Of a stretch of 9,843 nt of DNA, positions 1-6,000 are shown one piece after another. Location of the stretch: positions 1 to 9,843 of the forward strand of contig JABABY010000064.1 in NCBI GenBank assembly GCA_014237955.1, written 5' to 3'. Position 1 is the first letter of the stretch. Every line of letters begins with the position of its first letter. The position numbers and the translations under genes are program-made. The notes below the pieces were generated by a model, which made no database searches, was not told where the DNA came from, and saw nothing but the letters and a program-made list of their open reading frames with translations. This stretch comes from Planctomycetota bacterium (GTDB lineage Bacteria > Planctomycetota > Planctomycetia > Pirellulales > UBA7805).

Positions 1-207
1 CTCCGCAATGACCCGCTGTTGATCTTCTGTGACATGTTCGTCTGCGTCCTGCTCGATTTCAATCTCTACCAAATTGGCGCGGAAATAGGGTATCTCGTTG
101 GAACATCCCCCCAGGACTGCAATCGCAAATAACAAAATCGCGCAGCAGCACCAGACTTGGAAACATTCCAAGAAAAATCGACTCAATTTGCAGGACGACC
201 AGATCAT
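1..207 (-). CDS. Exported lipoprotein, N-terminal 69 residues only (possible small cytochrome c)
   Basis: Partial gene running off the left edge of the window; only the start is visible. Translation from the ATG at 207 gives a hydrophobic stretch at about residues 18-32 ending in a lipobox, L-G-G-C, with the lipidated Cys at residue 35. The mature part begins S-N-E-I-P-Y-F-R-A-N and continues with an acidic, helical segment (VEIEIEQDADEHVTEDQQ). No CXXCH is present in the visible part. The start lies 19 bp after the stop of the preceding lipoprotein gene, so it is probably co-transcribed. From its place in a respiratory operon, and from resemblance to the N-termini of planctomycete lipoprotein cytochromes as I remember them, it may be a monoheme cytochrome c carrying electrons to an oxidase; this is inference. 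That it is a real lipoprotein gene is well supported. No strong ribosome binding site precedes it. The three consecutive Cys at residues 20-22 within the signal region are unusual. Confidence 0.7.
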   Translation of the reverse strand, partial: MIWSSCKLSRFFLECFQVWCCCAILLFAIAVLGGCSNEIPYFRANLVEIEIEQDADEHVTEDQQRVIAE

Positions 208-226
208 TGCGCTCGTGTTGCGTTTT

Positions 227-1132
227 TTACTGAACCGACGCTGCAGGTATCTCTACTTCCAGCATCACGGTCTCGTTGGGTTTTAATTTCAGCGGAATAC
301 GTCCGCGTTTCCAGGTGATTGTTTCGCCGTTGACCTTAATATTCTTGAAGTTCTTTCCCAGCTTTTCTTGCCATGCCTGCAGTGACAAATCGATGCCCGC
401 CGGCAAATTCGCAATTTCGAATGTTCCATCTTTTCCCGTCTTCGCAAAATAGCCGTTGTCGCGGGGCAGCAAGTACGCTTTCATCCATGGATGCACGGCA
501 CAACTGACGCCAATTGGCTCTTTCTCTTCTTTCCCCGGGGTATAGTTGATCGAACTTCCGGGAGGAATGTTTTCATTGACCGAACGTGCCCGCTTTGCCT
601 GAATTTGCGTATTGTGAGAAACAGAATCACTATTTTTTACTTCCAGTGTCTGTGTTGAGAGGACTGGAAGCACGTGAGAAAGGTAGCGACAGACTTTTTG
701 GTCGTAGAAAATTCTGTCTGTCTTACCACCCTTTGCATCCTCGTGAACATCATCCCCACTAAGGTCCAACGCATAGACCAGGACATTGGCAATGCCCCCA
801 GTGGCAGAATCGACCTCCATAGTATCGGCACGTACAATAGCACCACCCGGCTGACAGACCGACTGATCCTTATTGATATTCAAGGGTCGGTTCGGAGGCA
901 CATCACCAACTACGCGAATACGGCCTTTGAGAGTTCCCCAGCCACTCCGCTCTTGACCCTCGGCCTGCTCGCCTTCCGAACTACCCGACTCCGAATTTGC
1001 CAGGGCGAGTCGCATTTGCTTTGCAGCCTGCTCATTGGGTATCGCCCCGCGCAGCGACTCGCGTTGGCAACCCGCTGCGAGCAGGGCACCGAACACCAAC
1101 CATCCGATCATTAAACATCTTCGTTGGATCAC
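227..1132 (-). CDS. Amicyanin-like cupredoxin lipoprotein (third of three paralogues)
   Basis: A 301-residue putative periplasmic copper protein tethered by lipid. The start is GTG at 1132, chosen because GAGG lies 9 nt upstream and it gives a positively charged n-region (R4, R5); an in-frame ATG at 1111 is the alternative. The lipobox ends L-A-A-G-C with the lipidated Cys at residue 22. Residues about 44-63 are a Ser/Glu/Gly-rich flexible linker absent from the two paralogues. The core begins at G-T-L-K-G (67-71). Putative type 1 copper ligands are H173 (N-S-D-S-V-S-H-N) and C211, H214 and M217 in CAVHPWM, the short Cys-x2-His-x2-Met loop of amicyanin. C93 and C148 are conserved in all three paralogues and may form a disulfide. 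Residues about 228-300 look like a carboxypeptidase-regulatory-like beta domain (DGTFEIANLPAG, then WKRGR). It lies 56 bp after the second paralogue and 19 bp before the next lipoprotein gene. Likely role: surface-tethered electron carrier. Copper binding is inferred from the motifs. Confidence 0.87.
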   Translation of the reverse strand: MIQRRCLMIGWLVFGALLAAGCQRESLRGAIPNEQAAKQMRLALANSESGSSEGEQAEGQERSGWGTLKGRIRVVGDVPPNRPLNINKDQSVCQPGGAIVRADTMEVDSATGGIANVLVYALDLSGDDVHEDAKGGKTDRIFYDQKVCRYLSHVLPVLSTQTLEVKNSDSVSHNTQIQAKRARSVNENIPPGSSINYTPGKEEKEPIGVSCAVHPWMKAYLLPRDNGYFAKTGKDGTFEIANLPAGIDLSLQAWQEKLGKNFKNIKVNGETITWKRGRIPLKLKPNETVMLEVEIPAASVQ

Positions 1133-1159
1133 AAGTCACAACCTCATTTCGTACGTAGC

Positions 1160-1178
1160 GGCTGCCAACCGGGCAACC
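1160..1178 (-). other. Small intercistronic hairpin between second and third cupredoxin genes
   Basis: On the minus strand GGTTGCC and GGCAGCC flank the loop CGGTT, giving a 7-bp stem with one G-U pair, starting 10 nt after the stop codon of the second paralogue. No T-run follows, so it is not an intrinsic terminator. It could stabilise the upstream transcript or attenuate downstream expression, or it could be chance. Confidence 0.35.
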
Positions 1179-1188
1179 TCTCTTCCTC

Positions 1189-2001
1189 TTAATCAAATAC
1201 CTCCGGGCTAACACGCAGTTCTCCCATGTCGCTGCCGCCCTCACCGACTTCGGTCTTGAAGCGTCCCCGCTTCCACTTCACTTTCTTGCCCTCCCGAGTC
1301 ACCGCCTTAATCTGCTTCGACTTTGGATGATAGACTTGAAATTCAAGCTCGACTCCCGTGGGCAGATCTTTGATTTCAAAGTTCCCATCGGAGTCGGTCA
1401 CGGCAACATAGGGCGTGTCCTGGACCAAAAGATACGACTTCATCCAGGGGTGGATACTACAGGAAACATCCACGGGATAACGCTCGGCCTTACGTGGCTT
1501 CAACTCCTTCACACCACCCACGGCAATGCCCTCATTGAAAGGGCTGTTGGCAGTAAAACTGATCTGGGTGTTGTGCGCCGTCGGATCGGAGTTTTTGACC
1601 TTCAGGGTATCCCCCGGCCGCATCGTAGTGACATGCGGCTCGAAACGACAGCCCTTATTATCGAGTTCCACCGTGACCCCCTTCGCAAGCCCCTCAGGCT
1701 CCGGAAGATTTTTTGTGCGGGCCCAGAGAATCACATCGGCAATCCCCCCATCTTCTGAAACCACCAACTGTTCTGCCTGAAGTCCCAGCGCACCGCATAC
1801 TTCTTTGTCCTTGGTTACCAAGACCTTCTTGCGTTCCGGAGGTTCCCCGTCGTAGACAAACCGCCCTCGCAAAGTACCGCGGGACTCCTCCGCAAAGAGA
1901 GTCGCACTGCTGCCCATACCGAACAACAGGGCAATCACCACCCACACAACAAATTGTAGTTTAAGCAACGGTTGCATCTGCATCGTTTCGCACCCTAACA
2001 T
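1189..2001 (-). CDS. Amicyanin-like cupredoxin, secreted (second of three paralogues)
   Basis: A 270-residue exported protein of the same family as its two neighbours. The ATG at 2001 has GAGG 6 nt upstream; an in-frame ATG at 1983 would remove six residues and is also possible. A Sec signal peptide spans about residues 11-38, with likely cleavage after A-T-L-F-A and no lipobox. The mature protein starts with R-G-T-L-R-G-R-F-V-Y. Putative type 1 copper ligands are H143 (N-S-D-P-T-A-H-N) and C181, H184 and M187 in CSIHPWM, with the amicyanin spacing Cys-x2-His-x2-Met. C69 and C118 (in CRFEPH) are the conserved Cys pair. A second beta-sandwich follows from about residue 197 (Y-V-A-V-T-D-S-D-G-N-F-E-I), ending in the family motif WKRGR. 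The copper loop suggests one-electron transfer in the periplasm, and the operon suggests partners in the bc-type complex. Annotation pipelines may label such proteins methylamine utilization or plastocyanin-like; no methylamine dehydrogenase gene is visible, so a mau role is not supported. Confidence 0.88.
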   Translation of the reverse strand: MLGCETMQMQPLLKLQFVVWVVIALLFGMGSSATLFAEESRGTLRGRFVYDGEPPERKKVLVTKDKEVCGALGLQAEQLVVSEDGGIADVILWARTKNLPEPEGLAKGVTVELDNKGCRFEPHVTTMRPGDTLKVKNSDPTAHNTQISFTANSPFNEGIAVGGVKELKPRKAERYPVDVSCSIHPWMKSYLLVQDTPYVAVTDSDGNFEIKDLPTGVELEFQVYHPKSKQIKAVTREGKKVKWKRGRFKTEVGEGGSDMGELRVSPEVFD

Positions 2002-2058
2002 GATAAGCCTCGCTACATTGAATGCTGCTCATACATTCTTCACCAAATAAAACAAAAA

Positions 2059-2874
2059 CTACTGCAACTCTTTCGGACTGAGCAAGATATCCCCCAGGTC
2101 GTTCTCCCCTTCCTGGACCGTGTATTCAAACTGGCCGCGCTTCCATTTTTCCTCTTTGCCTCCAATCTTGGGGCTCATAATATAACCGCTCGGCGCATGC
2201 CATGTTTTAAATTTGAGTTTCGTGCCGGCAGGTAATTTGGCAATCTCGAATGTGCCGTCCGGGCTGGAAATTGCGACGTAAGGTGTCTCTTTCACAAGGA
2301 CCCAGGACTTCATCCAGCCGTGCGATCCACACGATAGGGGCACGCCGAGTCGTTCTTCTGCGGTGAACACCTTATCGATGGAATTGGTGGGGGGGAGATT
2401 GTCGTTGAAGGGTGTGTTTTTACGAAAGCTCCCTCCATTGACATTGTGCGTCACCGGATCGGAGTTCGTTAGGCGCAAGGTTTGCCCCACACGCACGGCC
2501 GCAAAATGTGGCTCAAAACGGCAATGCTTGTTGTCCATTACGATAGTATCCTGGCTTCTTTTTTCGTAGTCTGGATGGGGATCCACTTCTTTGGTTACAA
2601 GCCACACACCGACGTTGGCAACACCTCCGTCGGGATCCACGATCAGGCTCTCGACTAAAGGATGTTCTTTTTTACAGACTTCGCCATCCTTATCGACGTT
2701 GCACTTCGCCTGCTTGGGAATCTCCCCCTCATAGACAAAGCGGCCCTTGAGATTTCCCCAGGACTCGCCCTGTGTGGGTTCTGCCCAGCCCGTGATACCC
2801 ACCAACATTGCAAACAGAACGAGCCAACGAAAACGCCGCATCCTAAAACAAAAGCCAAAGCTTATGGAAACCAT
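2059..2874 (-). CDS. Amicyanin-like cupredoxin, secreted (first of three paralogues)
   Basis: A 271-residue exported protein. The open frame extends upstream to 2934, but the ATG at 2874 is preferred: it follows a near-perfect ribosome binding site (GGGAGGTGA, 5 nt before the start) and gives a proper signal peptide with R11, R13, R14 and R16 before the hydrophobic stretch W17 to about W30, with cleavage possible after the A-E or T-Q-G region near 31-36. The mature core starts W-G-N-L-K-G-R-F-V-Y. Putative copper ligands are H143 (N-S-D-P-V-T-H-N) and C182, H185 and M188 in CGSHGWM; spacing matches amicyanin, but Gly replaces the Pro that follows the His in the paralogues. C67 and C118 (CRFEPH) are the conserved Cys pair; C58 is extra. 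A carboxypeptidase-regulatory-like beta domain follows (SPDGTFEIAKLPAG, about 204-217), then WKRGQF. It is the first gene after the 186-bp gap below the octaheme cytochrome and 57 bp before the next paralogue. Function as an electron carrier is inferred from the motif and context. Confidence 0.88.
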   Translation of the reverse strand: MVSISFGFCFRMRRFRWLVLFAMLVGITGWAEPTQGESWGNLKGRFVYEGEIPKQAKCNVDKDGEVCKKEHPLVESLIVDPDGGVANVGVWLVTKEVDPHPDYEKRSQDTIVMDNKHCRFEPHFAAVRVGQTLRLTNSDPVTHNVNGGSFRKNTPFNDNLPPTNSIDKVFTAEERLGVPLSCGSHGWMKSWVLVKETPYVAISSPDGTFEIAKLPAGTKLKFKTWHAPSGYIMSPKIGGKEEKWKRGQFEYTVQEGENDLGDILLSPKELQ

Positions 2875-3060
2875 GTTTGTCACCTCCCGGTTGCTCATCC
2901 CAAATCCCCATACCGTTCGGCCCTCACACCACAACGGCGAGCGGCCTACCCTTACAAATATACGCGTGCTCTGCTGCCAAAACTATTGCCGAAAAACCTC
3001 TCAAACCCTTTGCTTTTGTCTCTCATCCACCCGGCCCCCTGTCGCTCGGTCGATCAGGAG
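2875..3060 (-). other. 186-bp intergenic gap between octaheme cytochrome and cupredoxin cluster
   Basis: This is the longest non-coding stretch in the window; all other gaps are 15-57 bp. It contains the strong ribosome binding site at its downstream end. A TATATT hexamer (minus strand, near 2960) could be a -10 element, but the best -35-like hexamer (TTGGCA) is only 12 bp upstream of it, too short for a standard sigma-70 promoter. I see no GC-rich stem followed by a T-run, so no intrinsic terminator. The gap may hold an internal promoter or a processing site; the sequence alone does not decide. Confidence 0.4.
2880..2888 (-). promoter_or_regulatory. Strong Shine-Dalgarno site of the first cupredoxin gene
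   Basis: On the minus strand this reads GGGAGGTGA, matching the 16S anti-Shine-Dalgarno over eight consecutive bases, with 5 nt to the ATG at 2874. It fixes the start well inside the longest open frame. It is clearly the strongest ribosome binding site in the window: the octaheme gene and the subunit IV gene show no comparable site, which suggests higher translation of the copper protein. Confidence 0.8.
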
Positions 3061-6000
3061 CTACTGCGAGCCCTCGCTGGCATTGCCTAACTCCTTGGAC
3101 AACTCGCTGGCTCGCTCTTGCATCGACGTTTGTGATTCCACGAAAGAGCCGAAATTGGACAATAAATCGACGACTGCCTGCAACTGTTCCCAACTCGTCC
3201 CGTGATAGAGTTCGATGAGCTTTGGCGTTCCATCAGCCTCCTTAATCGGCTGGCCATTCGCATCGAGCGCGGGAAGTTCAAAACCCCCAAACATCGGTGG
3301 CTTGTCCGGTTTATAGGGAATCAGTTCCTGCATTTTCGTGTAGGGGAGCATCCAACTCGGCTTCGCAATCCAACGTTTCATGTACGAGGGCTGCAGACGA
3401 CGATAGACATCTCCCAAATTAGGGCCGTTTGCACGATCGCCACCCTCGGGCATCTGATCATTGACCGCGTGGCAGGTGATACAGCCCGCTTTATTAATCA
3501 CAATTTTAAGAGCATCCTCGAGCCGGTTCCCCGACTCGCCCGCATGTAAACGCTCTTGGTAATGCGCTTGCGCCTGGTTCAAATCGGCCGCGTTGCGATC
3601 GGCAAAAAATTGTCCGGGGTAGTCGGGGTTATCGCGTGCCGAGAAGTACTGCACCAAACTGGTCGCTTCGGCACGGGAAAGATTAAACCTCGGCATCCGC
3701 AAGAGGACTCCGGGTCTGATCGGATAGGGATTGAGAAGAAATTCAGTCAGCCAGGGCTCTTGGGTTTTACGGCCCTGTCCCACAAGCGGCGGTGGAACCC
3801 AAGCGAGGGCGGCTGTGCCATCGGCTGTTGGTTCGGCTTGCCGGACAAGTTCCACTGCAATCGGCAATAGAATTCGAGCAAAATCCCCTCCCTTGGCCGG
3901 ATAATGCGATTGGACCATCTCCGCAGGAATCGTCTGCAACGGATCTTTGACAAGATAGGGATGGCCATCCAGATAGGTGGGCTTCCAAAGTTCGACACTG
4001 TAGCCCCGATCGGCTGGCAACGGATCCCGATCGTAGACATCCTTGTATTCCTCCAGCGTGAGAAACTCTTCTTCTTCCGGATCCCATGCCAACTCTTCCG
4101 GATACCCGTCACGATCCACACGCTCCATGCCACGGAGTGTGCTGTGCAACATGCCACGCCAATCGACATGCTGTGAGGGATACATCTCTTCTTTCGTAAA
4201 CTTCGGCTCCAGGAAGGGGTACACGGGAGGTGGTTCACTCCCCCCAAAATCACCCGGTCTGTAGGCAATATCCCAGCGGCCTAACTCTAAGACATGGCAA
4301 CCCGCGCAATTGAATTTATTGAGGACCTGTTCGCCCCGAACGATGGCCTCCTGGCGGGGTTTCGGCTTGTAGATATATTCGGAGCCTGGCGGTTCGGCGA
4401 CCAGCCCGAGCACAAAAGTCATGATCGCTTCGATCTCGTGATCGCGCTGCTTCTCTCTGGCCTCGGTCTCCATGACACCGGCTGCCCAAGGAAATTGTGG
4501 CATGCGAAGTCGATCATTATAGCCCTTATTGTGAACCTTCTCATAATCGTACGACCGTGGTTCGAGTAACTTCTGTCGCAAAAATCCCTCCCGCTGATGA
4601 TGCATCAGAGAAGAAATAAAATAGCTTTCATCTGTGGGCAGTTCCGCCATATTAAGCGTGTGCTCAGCGTGGTGGCCAACTTCACCAGAGTCTCCGCCGG
4701 CATCTGCTGCACGATGTGGATCGGAGGCATGCTTTTTCTCGACGTAGTGAACAATATGTTCAAATGCCAATTTTGCGGGTTCCTTCCGGCCCCAGTCCGC
4801 CAATGCCGTTCCGACTGGTTTTTCACCTTCCATTCCCGGAATGTCGTGACAGCCCGCACATCCATATTTGCTAATCGTACGACGGCCGACATACTTAAGA
4901 TGTGCGCTGGTATCCGCAGCATCCACCAGTTCCTGCTCAGGTCCCTTGAGACTCGAAGCGAGCCGCTTTGGAATCCCTCCACGTAGATATTCTTCCGCCC
5001 GCGTTTCCGCAAATGCCGTTTGGAGATATTCCAATGTGATCGTATCGAGCATTTTTATTTCCGACTCAGAAAGTTGAGGCAGAGCGTCAGCAACCGGATT
5101 CCAAGTGGAACCCAAAAGATAGGCCGTGATATCAGCAGCTGGATCAATCATGCGGGGCGTTTGGCTGCCCGCCACCAGTTGCGTGTTCCCCACAGCATCA
5201 CGTAATGGCTCCGGATCGAGGAACATGACCGGCATTTTTGTACGTCGGTGATATCGATCAGGCTGCAACAACCAACTTCGGAGCCATTTCTTGCCTTTCT
5301 CTGTATTGATTTTTTTAGCCAGATCGGACAGATTCGGACCCTGGACAGCATTCCCCTCCGGGGTGCCATCATGCATATGGCACGCGAGGCATCCTCGGAC
5401 TTCGAAGGCGACCTTACCCCGGGCACTGTCTGGCTTCTCCGTGACCTGCGGATCCTCCGCTGCGTAGGCAAACGGCTGGCTGCGATTCACTAGGTAGTAC
5501 GCAGCTGCGCGAATTTCAATTTCCTCCCTGGACCTTGTCTCGGACAGAACTTCAGCAGAATCTTCGAAGTGTTCATGTAATCCAAAAAACGCCGGCATCT
5601 TGCTCGAGGGGCGAAGACTCTGAGGCCGCTTAATCCAGGACACTAACGTCTGCATCCCCAATTTGGAGCCGACATAACGGAGACTCGGACCGACCTTACG
5701 CATGGTTCCGGGTGCTTCGATATCCCCGAGCAAATCGATGAGTGGCAAAACGTTCTCCGGTATTACAGGAGGCTTTTCAATCGCTGCAATTAATTTGTGC
5801 GAATCGGTAGAGAGTTCGGGATGGACCTTCTGTTGATCGGACGAGAGCCACGCGATGAGTTTCTTCCGGGCATCAAGATCCTCGGGGTTCCGTTTGATTT
5901 GACTTGCCAGTGTGCGGGGCTCGGGGGAGGTCAGGTGCGGATCACTTAGCAATTCTTCAGCAGCGTACTGCCGGCCCGATTCCGACTCCAAAATATCCAA

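Noticed and set aside
98..286. Small plus-strand frame near the left edge
   Set aside because: Overlaps two supported minus-strand lipoprotein genes and has no recognisable features.
674..1114. Plus-strand open frame of 146 codons
   Set aside because: It lies antisense to the third cupredoxin gene, whose motifs are clear; the product shows no signal peptide or recognisable domain.
2020..2038. Weak inverted repeat (GAATG ... CATTC) between first and second cupredoxin genes
   Set aside because: Only five to six base pairs with a long loop and no T-run; likely chance.
2659..2676. CKKEH in the first cupredoxin as a possible heme site
   Set aside because: It has only one Cys (C-x3-H), not CXXCH, and the paralogues lack the His; the Cys is more likely part of a conserved disulfide.
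227..2874. Reading the three paralogues as methylamine utilization (mau) proteins
   Set aside because: Only the copper loop resembles amicyanin; no methylamine dehydrogenase or maturation gene is visible, and the neighbours are quinol oxidase subunits.
2875..2934. Upstream extension of the first cupredoxin gene by 20 codons
   Set aside because: The near-perfect ribosome binding site and the signal peptide both place the start at 2874; the extension would bury the signal peptide behind a charged N-terminus.
2950..2990. TTGGCA / TATATT as a sigma-70 promoter
   Set aside because: The spacer is only 12 bp, too short for a standard promoter; kept only as a remark in the gap entry.
2662..3205. 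Overlapping plus-strand frames across the 186-bp gap
   Set aside because: Low-complexity, Pro/Ser/Arg-rich products that mostly overlap real genes on the other strand; no ribosome binding site or family resemblance.
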